A DNA stretch of 64,000 nucleotides from Novosphingobium sp. Gsoil 351 (GCF_009707465.1 NZ_CP046120.1:2385501-2449500), one strand, 5' to 3'; counted from the first letter of the stretch, positions 1-8,746 are shown. A program made the numbers and translations. Notes: generated from the sequence alone by a model not told the origin.

Positions 1-830
1 GGAAAGCGCGCGATCACGCCGCGGTAATGCTCGATCGTGCAACGGCAGCCTCGCACGAGGCGCTGGCCCGGATCGACGCGAACTTCGCGTTCTTCGTGGA
101 ACAGCCGCCAGACGATGCTTTCCAGTCCGAGCTGGCGATCGACCAGTTCCTCGTGGCGAATGCTACCCCCGAGAACCGCGACGTGCTCCCACTCGGGATG
201 GTCGAGCCGCACATGCAGTCGCTCGCGTCCCTCCTCACCCTCGGCCAGGTGTTGGACCAGCAGCCCGCCCGCGACACAGCCCTCCGGTCCCGAGCGCACG
301 CCCACCCGGATCAGGGTGGGCACCTGCTCGGACTGAGCGAAATAGGCCTCGCAAGCTTCGGCGAGCGATGCCCCTTCGAGCGGGACGATCCCCTGATAGC
401 GCTGACCGGTCTCGCCAATGTCGAAAGTGATCGCCAGATAGCCGCGTCCGAACAGCGCGAACAGCGGAGGGTTGGCGCCCAGTGCGGCGACTTTCTCGGC
501 ATCGTGCTGAACGTAGCCGCGCAGTTCGCCGCCGCGAAAGTCGCAAACCAGCAGCCGAATCGCGCCGTCCTCGGTCTGCGCCTGCAGAGTCAACTGCCCG
601 CCCGCTTGGTCTCCGTCGTTACCCTTCAGCAGGCTGCCCAAAAGCGCCGCGAGCGCCAGCGCCTCGGCCAGCAGGTGCTTGATCGACGCCGGATAGGCGT
701 GCGCCGAGAGGATCTCGTCGAGCACCGGGCCGAGCCGGACGATCCGTCCGCGGGCATGGCGATCAGGCAGGGTAAAGCGCAGGACGCGGTCGAAGCCGGT
801 CTCCGCCCGCGTTGTCGCCGCCTCGCTCAC
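1..830 (-). CDS. hslO: Hsp33 redox-regulated chaperone HslO (C-terminus cut by window edge)
   Basis: Cytosolic holdase chaperone of the Hsp33 family, which is switched on by oxidation of a C-terminal zinc-bound cysteine cluster. Reading the minus strand from GTG at 828-830 gives an open frame to the window edge (276 codons). It contains Hsp33 hallmarks: an early [17 protein letters not shown] stretch, a [13 protein letters not shown] core, an [18 protein letters not shown] segment and, near the edge, [16 protein letters not shown], which carries the first CxC of the zinc site. The second cysteine pair (CxxC) would lie outside the window. The GTG start overlaps the argF stop codon (GTGA), so the gene looks translationally coupled as the last gene of an argD-argF-hslO operon. 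No ATG start fits better. Family assignment is firm; completeness of the C-terminus cannot be judged. Confidence 0.93.
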   Translation of the reverse strand, partial: MSEAATTRAETGFDRVLRFTLPDRHARGRIVRLGPVLDEILSAHAYPASIKHLLAEALALAALLGSLLKGNDGDQAGGQLTLQAQTEDGAIRLLVCDFRGGELRGYVQHDAEKVAALGANPPLFALFGRGYLAITFDIGETGQRYQGIVPLEGASLAEACEAYFAQSEQVPTLIRVGVRSGPEGCVAGGLLVQHLAEGEEGRERLHVRLDHPEWEHVAVLGGSIRHEELVDRQLGLESIVWRLFHEEREVRVDPGQRLVRGCRCTIEHYRGVIARF

Positions 831-1764
831 AACTGGCCGAAGACCCACCGCAAGACCGACTTCTGGGCATGGATGCGGTTCTCAGCCTCGTCCCACACTG
901 CCGATTGCGGCCCGTCGATCACGGAATCGACCACTTCCTCGCCGCGGTGCGCGGGCAGGCAATGGAGGAAGGTCGCGCTCGGGGCAGCGGCGGCCATCAG
1001 CGTCTCATCGACCTGATAGGGCTGCATCGCGACGATCTGTGCATTGCTCTCGCGCTGGCCCATCGAGACCCAGCAGTCGGTGACCACCGCCTGCGCTCCC
1101 GCAACCGCCTCGCGCGCGTCCTGCGTCAGCACCACTTCACCCCCGCGGCGCGGGCGCGCTCGACGAAGCCGCGGTCGGGCTCGTAGCCCTCCGGGCCGCC
1201 GACGCGGACCGTGAAGTTCATCAGCCCCGCCGCCTCGATCAGCGAATTGAGCACATTGTTGCCGTCCCCCAGCCAGGCGAGTTGCAGGCCGGGCAGCGCA
1301 TGGCCCCGCTCGATCAGGGTCAGCAGGTCGGCGACGATCTGGCACGGATGCGAGCGGTCGGTCAGGCCGTTGATCACCGGCACGGTCGCGTGCCGCGCCA
1401 TCTCCTCGATCTGGGCGTGATCGTGAGTGCGGATCATGATCGCATCGACCATCCTACTGAGCACGCGGGCGGTGTCGGCGATCGTCTCACCGCGGCCCAG
1501 TTGCATCGATCCGGCCTCCATCACCAGCGCGCTGCCGCCGAGCTGGCGCATCGCGACGTCGAAGCTTACCCGGGTGCGGGTCGAGGCCTTCTCGAAGATC
1601 ATCGCGAGCACGCGCCCGGCGAGCGGCGCGTCGGCATCGGGCTGGCCCTTGGGCCAGGCGGCGCGGACCGTCTTTCGCTCGAGTGCGTCGTTGAGCATTG
1701 CCGCGATCGCGTCGCCTCCCGCGTCACACAGGTCGAGGAAGTGCCTGGGGGCCGGACCGCTCAT
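827..1764 (-). CDS. argF: Ornithine carbamoyltransferase, frameshifted as read
   Basis: Condenses ornithine and carbamoyl phosphate to citrulline in arginine biosynthesis (cytosolic trimer). The first frame (from ATG 1764) carries the carbamoyl-phosphate loop STRTR at residues 61-65 and HPCQ at 139-142. The second frame carries the ornithine-loop region [13 protein letters not shown] and the normal C-terminus ending at 827. The frames join at a run of five C (1140-1144 on the plus strand): the first frame reads ERARAAG then stops shortly after, while one extra base restores GEVVLTQDA. Combined length of about 311 residues is normal for OTCase. The start overlaps the argD stop (ATGA) and the stop overlaps the hslO start. 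Because the rest of the gene is fully conserved, a homopolymer read error is more likely than a true pseudogene, but this is inference. Confidence 0.92.
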
Positions 1765-2954
1765 GTCGCCACCGGCTCGAGACGGTAGTCGGCCGCGCCG
1801 GCCGAGAGCCTTTCCATGAACTCGTCGATGTGAGCATCGTCGATTACCAGCGGCGGGATCACCCGCACGGTGTTGTCGCCCGCAGCCACCGTCAGCAACC
1901 CGTGGTTGTCGCGAAGGTGGGCGACGAACGGCCGACTCTCGGACTTCATCTTCAAGCCCAGCATCAGGCCCTTGCCGCGGACCAGCTCGAACAGCTCCGG
2001 ATAATTGCCGATGAACTGTTCGAGGCGGCTGCGCAGACGCTCGCCCTTGGCTGTGACCTCAGCCAGGAACGCCTCGTCGGCCACGACATCGAGCACCGCG
2101 CCGCCAGCAGCCATAGCCAGCGGATTGCCGCCGTACGTCGAGCCGTGGGTGCCAAGCCCCATGCCGCGCGCGGCGTGCGCGGTGGCGAGACATGCACCCA
2201 TCGGGAAGCCGCCGCCGATACCCTTGGCGGTCGCCATGATGTCGGGCGTCACGCCGTAGTGTTCGTAGGCATAGAGCTTCCCGGTGCGCGCGACGCCGCA
2301 TTGGACCTCGTCGAAGATCAGCATCAGGCCATGTTCGTCGGCCAGCGCGCGCAGGCCCTCGATGAACGCGGGCGAAGCCTCGCGAATGCCGCCCTCGCCT
2401 TGGATCGGTTCGACCAGGAAGCCAGCGGTCTTGGGCCCGATCGCGGCCTGGGCGCCGGCAAGATCGTCGAAATCGACGTACTTGAAGCCTTCCAGCAGGG
2501 GTAGAAAGCCCTTGTGCATCTTGTCCTGATTTGAGGCGCTAATCGTCGCCATCGTCCGCCCGTGGAACGCGTTCTTGAAGGTGATCAGTTCGTACTTTTG
2601 ATCGTCGCCCACGGACTGATGAAACGCGCGCGCGGTCTTGATCGCGCACTCGACCGCTTCCGCACCGGAATTGGTGAAGAACACCGTATCGGCAAACGTC
2701 AGATCGACGAGGCGCCGCGCCAGAACTTCCCCCTGTGGGCTGCCGTAGAGGTTCGAAACGTGCATCAACGTTTCGGCCTGGCGCTGGATCGCTCCGATCA
2801 GTCCCGGGTGGGAATGGCCGAGGATGTTGACCGCGATCCCGCTAGCGAAATCGAGGAAGCGGCGACCGTCTTCGCCGATCAGGTGGCAGTTCTCGCCGCG
2901 CACCGGGCGCACCTCGCACCGGGGGTATACGGGCATGAGCGGAGTGATCGACAT
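1761..2954 (-). CDS. argD: Acetylornithine/succinyldiaminopimelate aminotransferase
   Basis: PLP-dependent class-III aminotransferase that converts N-acetylglutamate semialdehyde to N-acetylornithine in arginine synthesis and may also act on succinyldiaminopimelate. The 397-residue protein shows the class-III signature around [12 protein letters not shown] (residues 214-225) and the Schiff-base lysine in TAKGIGGG (K244). [11 protein letters not shown] (residues 96-106) matches the phosphate-binding region. The open frame extends about 50 codons further upstream, but that part lacks family similarity. The ATG at 2954 ([12 protein letters not shown]) matches the family's usual start. First gene of the argD-argF-hslO operon, with a 4-base overlap to argF. 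A long hairpin lies just upstream at 3000-3034. Confidence 0.95.
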   Translation of the reverse strand: MSITPLMPVYPRCEVRPVRGENCHLIGEDGRRFLDFASGIAVNILGHSHPGLIGAIQRQAETLMHVSNLYGSPQGEVLARRLVDLTFADTVFFTNSGAEAVECAIKTARAFHQSVGDDQKYELITFKNAFHGRTMATISASNQDKMHKGFLPLLEGFKYVDFDDLAGAQAAIGPKTAGFLVEPIQGEGGIREASPAFIEGLRALADEHGLMLIFDEVQCGVARTGKLYAYEHYGVTPDIMATAKGIGGGFPMGACLATAHAARGMGLGTHGSTYGGNPLAMAAGGAVLDVVADEAFLAEVTAKGERLRSRLEQFIGNYPELFELVRGKGLMLGLKMKSESRPFVAHLRDNHGLLTVAAGDNTVRVIPPLVIDDAHIDEFMERLSAGAADYRLEPVAT

Positions 2955-2999
2955 CGGCAGTTTCCCTCGCGTCGCTGAGCAGGTGGAAGCGCAAACGAC

Positions 3000-3034
3000 A
3001 AATGGCGGCGCCCGATCATCGGGGGCCGCCATTT
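3000..3034 (-). terminator. Long hairpin between the cold-shock gene and argD
   Basis: Near-perfect stem: AAATGGCGGC (3000-3009) pairs with GCCGCCATTT (3025-3034), and CCCGAT pairs with ATCGGG inside, around a one-base centre. It lies after the stop of the minus-strand cold-shock gene and about 45 bases before the argD start. There is no clear U-tract on either strand, so it may be a weak terminator for the upstream gene, a processing site or an attenuator-like leader of argD. The structure is seen directly; its function is inferred. Confidence 0.45.
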
Positions 3035-3111
3035 GCGCGTATCTAGAAGTGGACAAGCCCCCGGTCAAATCGAGGCCGGGCGCTGTGCCAGGGCCTAAGC
3101 CCAACGGTCGG

Positions 3112-3888
3112 TCAGTCCTGACGCGGCACCAGGTTGACCGCCGAGTGCTTGCCTCGTCGGTCGACCTCGAGGTCGAATTCCACCCGATCGCCTTCGTTCA
3201 GGCCGTTCATGCCAGAACGCTCGACCGCACTGATGTGGACGAACGCGTCGGGCTGGCCGTCATCGCGGGTGATGAATCCGAAGCCCTTCATCGCGTTGAA
3301 GAACTTGACCGTCCCGGTCGCCTTCTCGCCGGTCAGCGAGCGCTGCGGAGCTGCCGCGGCGCGGCTCTCGACCGGAATGACGTCGCCGACGACCTGCAGG
3401 TCGCTAGCCGAAATCTTGCCACCGCGATCGACCAAGTTGAACTGGAGCTCCTGGTTTTCGGCCAAGCCTTCTAGACCGGCGCGCTCGACCGCGCTGATGT
3501 GGACGAACACGTCCTCACCGCCATCGTCGCGGCTGATGAAGCCGAAGCCCTTCTGGACATTGAAGAACTTGACCTTGCCGCTGCCCGTGCCGACGACTTG
3601 CGCGGGCATGCCCCCGCCACCGCCTCCACGCGGCGGGCCACCGGCACCGCCACCGAAGCGGCTTCCACCACCGCCGCCATAGCCGCCGCCACCACCACCG
3701 CCATAGCTGGGACGATCTCCGCCGCCGCCGAAGCGGCTTCCGCCACCACCGCCGCCGAATCCGCCACGGTCGCCGCCAAAGCCGCCACCACCGCCGCCGT
3801 AAGGATCAAACGATTCTTCACCGAAACCGTCGCGCTTGTCGCGACCTCGGCCGCGCCGCCCTCTATCGAAACCCATTTCCCCGAACAC
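3112..3888 (-). CDS. Double cold-shock-domain protein with glycine-rich N-terminus
   Basis: Probable single-stranded nucleic-acid binder or RNA chaperone in the cytoplasm. Residues 1-20 are basic (RGRRGRGRDKRD). Residues 30-95 are mostly Gly with scattered Arg, Phe and Tyr, resembling an RGG-type low-complexity region. Two cold-shock domains follow at about 103-168 and 189-254. Each has RNP1 (KGFGFI at 113-118 and 201-206) and RNP2 (VFVHIS at 127-132, AFVHIS at 215-220). The usual bacterial Csp is a single domain of about 70 residues. Tandem-domain forms are known in alphaproteobacteria, but the long Gly-rich head is less usual. The gene stands alone, with a 261-base divergent upstream region that could hold a long 5' leader; no specific element was recognised there. 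Confidence 0.9.
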   Translation of the reverse strand: MFGEMGFDRGRRGRGRDKRDGFGEESFDPYGGGGGGFGGDRGGFGGGGGGSRFGGGGDRPSYGGGGGGGYGGGGGSRFGGGAGGPPRGGGGGGMPAQVVGTGSGKVKFFNVQKGFGFISRDDGGEDVFVHISAVERAGLEGLAENQELQFNLVDRGGKISASDLQVVGDVIPVESRAAAAPQRSLTGEKATGTVKFFNAMKGFGFITRDDGQPDAFVHISAVERSGMNGLNEGDRVEFDLEVDRRGKHSAVNLVPRQD

Positions 3889-4149
3889 ACCTTAAACACG
3901 TTCATTGCCAAACTTGCGGGCGGGGCCGAACGACTGCACCCACCGCACTGCTTGCAAAGTGAAACCGGGAAAACGGCCGAACCTCGCCTACGCGGGCGGG
4001 CTTATAACCAGAAAATTGAGGCAAGGCGAACGGATTCAGGCCGTTGCCGGATCGCGCTTTGCGCAGCTGTGACATTTTGGCCAGCGTGGGTGTTGGCTTG
4101 CCTGGCTTCGGCGGCTCGGGCAGAGGCGAAGCTTGGAGGCAGCAAAGGT

Positions 4150-4593
4150 ATGAGCGAGAAGTTTCGCCACTTGAACGAATGGGTCTTGGTGAGCCCTCAA
4201 ATCGATCTCGAGGATGTCGCCAGCGCGCGCGATCTGGGGGTCGCGTTGATCGTCAACAATCGGCCCGAAGGCGAATCGGGCGATCAGACGCCGGGAGCCG
4301 AAATCGCACAAGCCGCCAGCCAGGCGGGGCTCGACTACGTCGAGATCCCAGTCACCCATGCCGGTTTTTCGGAAGCGCAGGTCACCGCGATGCGCGCCGC
4401 GCTGGATCGGGCAGGCGAATCGCGCGTGCTCGCCTATTGCCGTTCGGGCACGCGCTCGACGCTCTTGTGGGCACTCGCCGAGGCAAGCGCCGGGGCCGAT
4501 CCTCAGGCGCTTTGTGCCACCGCCGCTGGGGCGGGCTACGACCTGGCACCCATTGCCCCACTGCTCGATATGCTCGCTGCAAAGGCCGGATGA
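4150..4593 (+). CDS. TIGR01244/DUF442-family phosphatase-like protein
   Basis: 147-residue cytosolic protein of the family often called beta-lactamase hydrolase-like, related to dual-specificity phosphatases. It begins MSEKFRHLNEWVLVSPQI and carries the phosphatase P-loop AYCRSGTRSTLLWA near residue 97 (CxxGxR with Cys and Arg present). VNNRPEGE early in the protein is also typical. The frame is open far upstream but through the antisense of the cold-shock gene, so ATG 4150 is chosen. In some bacteria this domain is fused to a persulfide dioxygenase linked to sulfide metabolism; no such partner is seen here. It overlaps the next gene by 4 bases (ATGA), suggesting co-translation with a membrane protein and a hydroxylase. 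Confidence 0.85.
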   Translation: MSEKFRHLNEWVLVSPQIDLEDVASARDLGVALIVNNRPEGESGDQTPGAEIAQAASQAGLDYVEIPVTHAGFSEAQVTAMRAALDRAGESRVLAYCRSGTRSTLLWALAEASAGADPQALCATAAGAGYDLAPIAPLLDMLAAKAG

Positions 4594-4988
4594 TCGCGCA
4601 CGCGCTTCAGTTCGGCGGGTCGCTGGCGGCGATCGTGCTGCTGGCGTGGCTCGCCCGGCGGCTGGAGCTGGGCGGCGACCCGCGACTGCGCGATCCCGCC
4701 GAAGCGCGCCGGCTGGCGAGCGAGGCGCTGTGCGGATTCGAGGCGCAGGACGTCGCGCTCGACCGGGCGGGGATCGGAGCGTTACTGCGCGATTCGAGCG
4801 GGCGGGTGATGCTGCTGCGCCGCCACGGCGCGCGTTGGGTGGCGCGGTTGCTCGACGGTCACGCCGGGGTCCGGCTCGACCGGACCTTCATGACCGTTTC
4901 CACCGCAGAAAAGACCTTCGGGGCGATAACCCTCGACCTCGGTGACCAGGCTCAGTCGTGGGCGGGCAGCTTGCGCAGGCTGGGTTAG
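4590..4988 (+). CDS. Hypothetical protein with N-terminal membrane segment
   Basis: 132 residues. A hydrophobic stretch at about residues 5-22 (LQFGGSLAAIVLLAWLA) looks like a membrane anchor or uncleaved signal. The rest is soluble, with alternating Leu/Arg-rich segments and no motif I recognise. The start ATG overlaps the stop of the upstream phosphatase-like gene (ATGA), and the next gene begins within about 10 bases of its stop, so the three form one unit. Function unknown; its place between a phosphatase-like gene and a membrane hydroxylase suggests a membrane-related role, by inference only. Confidence 0.72.
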   Translation: MIAHALQFGGSLAAIVLLAWLARRLELGGDPRLRDPAEARRLASEALCGFEAQDVALDRAGIGALLRDSSGRVMLLRRHGARWVARLLDGHAGVRLDRTFMTVSTAEKTFGAITLDLGDQAQSWAGSLRRLG

Positions 4989-4993
4989 TTTTC

Positions 4994-5896
4994 GTGGTGG
5001 GACCGCACTTTAGCCCGGTCGATTACGCGGTGCCCGCCTTTGTTCTCCTCGTGCTGGCGGAAATGGTCTGGTCCCGGCGGCGCGCGCCCGACGCGTACGA
5101 GCCGACCGATACGCTCGTCAGCCTCGCCTTCGGGCTGGGTTCGACCGTGGCCGGGCTGCTGAGCGCGGGCGCGATCGCCACGGCGGCGCTGTGGCTCTAT
5201 CAGCACCGAGTGGTCACCGTGCCGTGGTCGTGGTGGGCGTGGGTCTTGTGCTTCCTGGCCGACGACCTCGGCTACTATTGGCAGCATCGCCTGGGCCACC
5301 GGGTGCGCTGGTTCTGGGCTAGCCACGTCAACCACCATTCGAGCCAGCACTACAACCTGTCGACCGCGCTGCGCCAGACCTGGACCGGGTTCATCGCGCT
5401 GAGCTTCGTGTTCCGGATTCCGCTCGCGCTGATCGGGTTTCACCCGGCGATGATCGCGATCGTCGGCGGCTTCAACCTGATCTATCAGTTCTGGATCCAC
5501 ACCGAGGCGATCAGGCGGCTGCCGCGCTGGTTCGAGGCGGTGATGAACACGCCGAGCCATCACCGCGTCCATCACGCTACCAATCCGGTCTATCTCGACC
5601 GAAACTATGCGGGGACTTTTATTGTTTGGGACAAGGCGTTCGGCACCTTTCAACCCGAGCGCGACGACGTGCGCATCCACTACGGCATCGTCAAGCAGCT
5701 CGGCAGCTTCAACCTGCTGTGGAGCGTGTTTCACGAATGGATCGGCATCGCCCGCGACCTGTGGACCGCACCGTGGCGGCACAAGGCTGGCTATCTGTGG
5801 CGCCAACCCGGCTGGAGCCATGACGGCAGCCGTGACACAAGCGACGCGATCCGGGAGCGCTGGCGCGGGGCGGGCACAGCGCAGTCATCCGAATAA
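4994..5896 (+). CDS. Sterol desaturase / fatty-acid hydroxylase family membrane protein
   Basis: Integral membrane di-iron oxygenase family (fatty acid hydroxylase superfamily). Several hydrophobic helices surround the three histidine clusters expected for metal binding: HRLGH, HVNHHSSQH and, near the C-terminus, HHRVHH. About 300 residues, a usual length. The substrate cannot be read from sequence; sterol, carotenoid, ether-lipid and sphingolipid hydroxylation all occur in the family. The start is uncertain: no ATG is in frame, GTG at 4994 follows the upstream stop directly, and GTG 4958 would overlap the upstream gene. Last gene of a three-gene unit and convergent with amt. Confidence 0.88.
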   Translation: MVGPHFSPVDYAVPAFVLLVLAEMVWSRRRAPDAYEPTDTLVSLAFGLGSTVAGLLSAGAIATAALWLYQHRVVTVPWSWWAWVLCFLADDLGYYWQHRLGHRVRWFWASHVNHHSSQHYNLSTALRQTWTGFIALSFVFRIPLALIGFHPAMIAIVGGFNLIYQFWIHTEAIRRLPRWFEAVMNTPSHHRVHHATNPVYLDRNYAGTFIVWDKAFGTFQPERDDVRIHYGIVKQLGSFNLLWSVFHEWIGIARDLWTAPWRHKAGYLWRQPGWSHDGSRDTSDAIRERWRGAGTAQSSE

Positions 5897-5927
5897 AAAA
5901 GGGGCCCGAGCGGCTGGCTCGGACCCC
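5894..5927 (-). terminator. Rho-independent terminator downstream of amt
   Basis: On the minus strand a GGGGTCCGAGCC / GGCTCGGGCCCC-type stem (5901-5926) is followed by a run of six U (5895-5900 on the plus strand are A). It lies about 90 bases after the amt stop and just past the end of the convergent hydroxylase gene. Minus-strand orientation is favoured by the U-tract; the stem could also help end the plus-strand unit. Confidence 0.8.
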
Positions 5928-6017
5928 TTGAGTCTGTTCGCAGGAGGAACAGCGGATGGCGGGACTGGGGTTCGTGCGAGAGGATACGTTCCTCCGGCCC
6001 CGCCAAGCTCTTGAAGT

Positions 6018-7523
6018 CTAGTAGTTGTAGGCGCGCTCGCCATGCTCGGAGAGGTCGAGCCCTTCGCGCTCGCCTTCCTCGGTGGGACGCAGGCCGAAAA
6101 GCTTGTCGACGATGAAGAACAGCACCGCCGAACCGATCCCCGACCAGACGAGGGTCAATGCCACCGCCTTGACCTGGGTGATGAACTGCCCGGCCATGTC
6201 GTAGGTCCCCGGAACCGCCGGAAACACGGTGTAATCGAACCAGCCCTGACCGCCGAGCGCGGGGTCGGCAACGATCGCGGTGCCCAGCGCGCCGACGATC
6301 CCGCCGATGCAGTGAACCCCGAAGACGTCCAGCGTATCGTCGTACTTGAGCGCGTTCTTCACCACGCTGACAAACAAGTAGCAGATCGGCGAGACGATGA
6401 ACCCGAGCAGGATCGCGGTCATCGGTGCAGCGAAGCCCGATGCCGGGGTGATCGCAACAAGCCCCGCGACCGCGCCGGTCACGCCGCCTAGGAGCGAGGC
6501 GCGCTTGTGGTGGATCTGCTCGACGATCGCCCAGCTCACCGCCGCCGCGCAGGTCGCGACCATCGTGTTGACAAAGGCTACCGCGGTAACGCCATTGGCT
6601 TCCAGGTTGGACCCGGCGTTGAAGCCGAACCAGCCCACCCACAGCAGGCTCGCGCCGATCATCGTCATCGTCAGCGAGTGCGGCGGGGTAGCTTCCTTGC
6701 CGAAGCCGACGCGCTTGCCGATCATCAGGCAGCCGACCAGGCCGGCGATCCCGGCGTTGATGTGGACCACGGTTCCGCCCGCGAAATCGAGCGCGCCCCA
6801 GCCATAGAGCAGCCCGCTGTCGGTCGGCGCGTCGGGCAGGAAGTCCGGACCGGCGAAGTACCACACCATGTGCGCGATCGGGAAATAGACGACGGTCATC
6901 CACAGCACCATGAAGACCATCAGCGGGGTGAACTTCACCCGTTCGGCGAAGGCCCCGACGATCAGCGCCGGGGTGATCATCGCGAAAGTCATCTGGAAGA
7001 CGACATAGGAGAGTTCGGGCAGGTAGACGTTGTTCGAGAACGTCGCCGCGTAAGTCCCACTGGTGACACCGGCGAGGAACGCCTTCGAGAACCCGCCGAA
7101 CAGCGAGGGGAACGGGCTGCCGGCTGACGTGAAGGCCATCGAATAGCCCCAGCAGCACCACACCAGGCCCGCGATCGAGACGATCATGAACACCTGCATC
7201 AGCACGCTCAGCATGTTCTTGGTCCGCACCAACCCGCCGTAGAACAGCGCAAGTGCGGGCACGCTCATCATCAGCACGAGCACCGAGCAGAGCAACATCC
7301 AGGCGGTGTCGCCCTTGTTGACCATCGTCGCCATCTGCTCGACTGTCGGCGCCTTGATCAGTGTCGTTGCGGCGGCCGCGGCGGCTTCAGTCGCCGCGGG
7401 ACTGGGCGCGGCTGCGGGCGCCGCAGTAACCGCGGCGGTGGTTGCTTCTTGCGCGAAGGCGGCGGCGGAGACGAACAGGCTCGTCCCCAGCGCGCCCGCG
7501 CCAGCGAGAATCTTACGGATCAT
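6018..7523 (-). CDS. amt: Ammonium transporter Amt
   Basis: Inner-membrane ammonium channel of the Amt/MEP/Rh family, about 501 residues. A cleavable signal (MIRKILAGAGALGTSLFVSAAAFAQ) is followed by an Ala-rich spacer and about 11 hydrophobic helices. The two pore histidines are in PIAHMVWYF and GVHCIGG. The FYGGLVRTKNMLSVLMQ segment and GFGKEATPPHSL are also typical. The frame extends to an ATG at 7547 overlapping the glnK stop, but the ATG at 7523 has a GGGGGGA ribosome site and opens a good signal peptide, so it is preferred. Co-transcribed with glnK, whose product normally plugs the channel under nitrogen excess. Confidence 0.96.
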   Translation of the reverse strand: MIRKILAGAGALGTSLFVSAAAFAQEATTAAVTAAPAAAPSPAATEAAAAAATTLIKAPTVEQMATMVNKGDTAWMLLCSVLVLMMSVPALALFYGGLVRTKNMLSVLMQVFMIVSIAGLVWCCWGYSMAFTSAGSPFPSLFGGFSKAFLAGVTSGTYAATFSNNVYLPELSYVVFQMTFAMITPALIVGAFAERVKFTPLMVFMVLWMTVVYFPIAHMVWYFAGPDFLPDAPTDSGLLYGWGALDFAGGTVVHINAGIAGLVGCLMIGKRVGFGKEATPPHSLTMTMIGASLLWVGWFGFNAGSNLEANGVTAVAFVNTMVATCAAAVSWAIVEQIHHKRASLLGGVTGAVAGLVAITPASGFAAPMTAILLGFIVSPICYLFVSVVKNALKYDDTLDVFGVHCIGGIVGALGTAIVADPALGGQGWFDYTVFPAVPGTYDMAGQFITQVKAVALTLVWSGIGSAVLFFIVDKLFGLRPTEEGEREGLDLSEHGERAYNY

Positions 7524-7543
7524 GTGGGTCCCCCCGATCGAAG

Positions 7544-7882
7544 TCATAGTGCAGTGTCCCCGGTCTCGCCGGTGCGGATGCGGGTGGCGGAGGCGAGGTC
7601 GATAACGAACACCTTGCCGTCGCCGATTGCCTCGGTGCTGGCCACCTGCTGGATAGTTTCGACGATCCGCGGTGCCAGTTCGTCGCTGGCAGCGATCTCG
7701 ATCTTCACCTTGGGCAGCATGTTGGTCGAATACTCAGCGCCGCGGTAGATTTCGGTCTGGCCCTTTTGCCGCCCGAAACCCTTGACCTCGGACACCGTCA
7801 TTCCGGCCACGCCCAGCGCGCTGAGGGCTTCACGCACCTCGTCGAGCTTGAATGGCTTGATGATGGCGATGATGAATTTCAT
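7544..7882 (-). CDS. glnK: Nitrogen regulatory protein P-II
   Basis: Trimeric PII signal protein sensing 2-oxoglutarate and ATP/ADP. The 112 residues begin MKFIIAIIKPFKLDEVREAL. The T-loop RGAEYSTNMLPK contains the uridylylation tyrosine Y51, and the B-loop region GDGKVFVIDL is present. Pairing with amt directly downstream marks it as the GlnK type. Its upstream region has a consensus sigma-54 promoter (7932-7947), as expected for a nitrogen-starvation operon controlled by NtrC. Confidence 0.96.
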   Translation of the reverse strand: MKFIIAIIKPFKLDEVREALSALGVAGMTVSEVKGFGRQKGQTEIYRGAEYSTNMLPKVKIEIAASDELAPRIVETIQQVASTEAIGDGKVFVIDLASATRIRTGETGDTAL

Positions 7883-7931
7883 GCACGCCCCCGTTTGTGA
7901 TCGCCGGACCCATCACCGGCTTCGCACACGC

Positions 7932-7947
7932 AGCAAGAGCCGTGCCA
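7932..7947 (-). promoter_or_regulatory. Sigma-54 promoter of glnK-amt
   Basis: Read on the minus strand, TGGCAC (7947-7942), five bases, then TTGC (7936-7933) followed by T. This is the exact -24/-12 consensus TGGCAC-N5-TTGC. It lies about 50 bases upstream of the glnK start. Fits nitrogen-starvation control by RpoN and NtrC. Confidence 0.9.
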
Positions 7948-7988
7948 AGCCCAAAAACGGCACGTTCGTACACTTTGATGAGATCAAA

Positions 7989-8005
7989 ATTGTGCGACGC
8001 ACAAT
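7989..8005. promoter_or_regulatory. Perfect palindrome upstream of the sigma-54 promoter
   Basis: ATTGTGCG-A-CGCACAAT, a 17-base perfect palindrome centred about 55 bases upstream of the -24 box. Enhancer sites for NtrC are dyads containing TGCAC/GTGCA-like arms at this kind of distance, so it is a candidate activator site. The arms here read GTGCG/CGCAC, close to but not identical with the enteric consensus. Confidence 0.6.
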
Positions 8006-8034
8006 CACGCTGCCCGTTTTTTAGGCAGCAATGC

Positions 8035-8721
8035 CTAAAGCGTCAGCGTCGCCCACACCGGCAGGTGATCCGACCCCACGGCGGCTAGCGCCGAGCGATG
8101 GACCCCGCACGCCGCAACAACCAGGTCGTGCGAAACCACGATCTTGTCGAGCGGCGCCACCGGCCGGCGCGCCGGAAAGCTCAACCCGGTCCCAATCGTC
8201 GACCAGCCCTCCCCGAATTCGCGCAAGGCTCGGCCATTGCGCGACCAGTCGTTGAGGTCGCCCATCAGTACTGTGGGGGATGGCGTCCGCGTGACGTGGC
8301 CGACAACGCTGCGCACCTGGTGGTGCCGACGAAGGCCAGAGATATCGAGGTGCATGCCGACGATCCGCAGCGGCTTCCCGGCAATCGCCAGGTCGGCGCA
8401 CACCGCTCCGCGCGGCTCGAGCGTCGGCAGTGGCACCGGCGAGCACCCGTCGATGCCGATGCCCTTGCGGACGAGGATGGCGTTGCCGTGCCATCCCAGC
8501 GAATGCGGACGACCGGCCAGCGGCACGGCGCACCAAGGGCTGTCGTCGAGCAAGGTGCGTGGAATCACGCTGAAACGCTCGCCGAACCGCCGATCGCATT
8601 CCTGAAGGGCGATGACGTCGGCGTCGACCTCGCGCAGGATCGCCATGATCCGCTCCGGATCGCGCCTGCGATCCAGCCCCACCGCCTTGTGAATATTGTA
8701 GCTGGCAACCGTGATCCGCAT
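8035..8721 (-). CDS. Endonuclease/exonuclease/phosphatase (EEP) family protein
   Basis: 228-residue metal-dependent hydrolase of the DNase I-like EEP fold. Visible motifs are SYNIHKAVG at the start, LQECDRRFG (metal-binding Glu), GMHLDISG, GDLNDWS (catalytic Asp/Asn) and GSDHLPVWA at the C-terminus (SDH). The start is set at ATG 8721, as the further upstream codon at 8733 is TTG. No signal peptide. The substrate is not predictable; the family covers DNases, phosphodiesterases and phospholipases. The stop codon lies in a short stem-loop (8020-8039), TTTAGGCA-GCAA-TGCCTAAA. Confidence 0.88.
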   Translation of the reverse strand: MRITVASYNIHKAVGLDRRRDPERIMAILREVDADVIALQECDRRFGERFSVIPRTLLDDSPWCAVPLAGRPHSLGWHGNAILVRKGIGIDGCSPVPLPTLEPRGAVCADLAIAGKPLRIVGMHLDISGLRRHHQVRSVVGHVTRTPSPTVLMGDLNDWSRNGRALREFGEGWSTIGTGLSFPARRPVAPLDKIVVSHDLVVAACGVHRSALAAVGSDHLPVWATLTL

Positions 8722-8746
8722 CCGCTGGTCCAAGCGGTTGGCGCGC

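Noticed and set aside
1140..1144. Programmed frameshift in argF
   Set aside because: No slippery heptamer or downstream structure of the known type, and programmed shifting is not known for OTCase; similar single-base breaks in four other genes favour read error.
3640..3800. Tandem repeats or CRISPR-like pattern in GC-rich triplets
   Set aside because: They are Gly codons of the cold-shock protein's low-complexity region; no spacer structure. No CRISPR array was seen anywhere in the window.
8020..8039. Stem-loop TTTAGGCA-GCAA-TGCCTAAA as terminator of the EEP gene
   Set aside because: Overlaps the stop codon and lacks a U-tract after it on the minus strand; left as a noted structure only.
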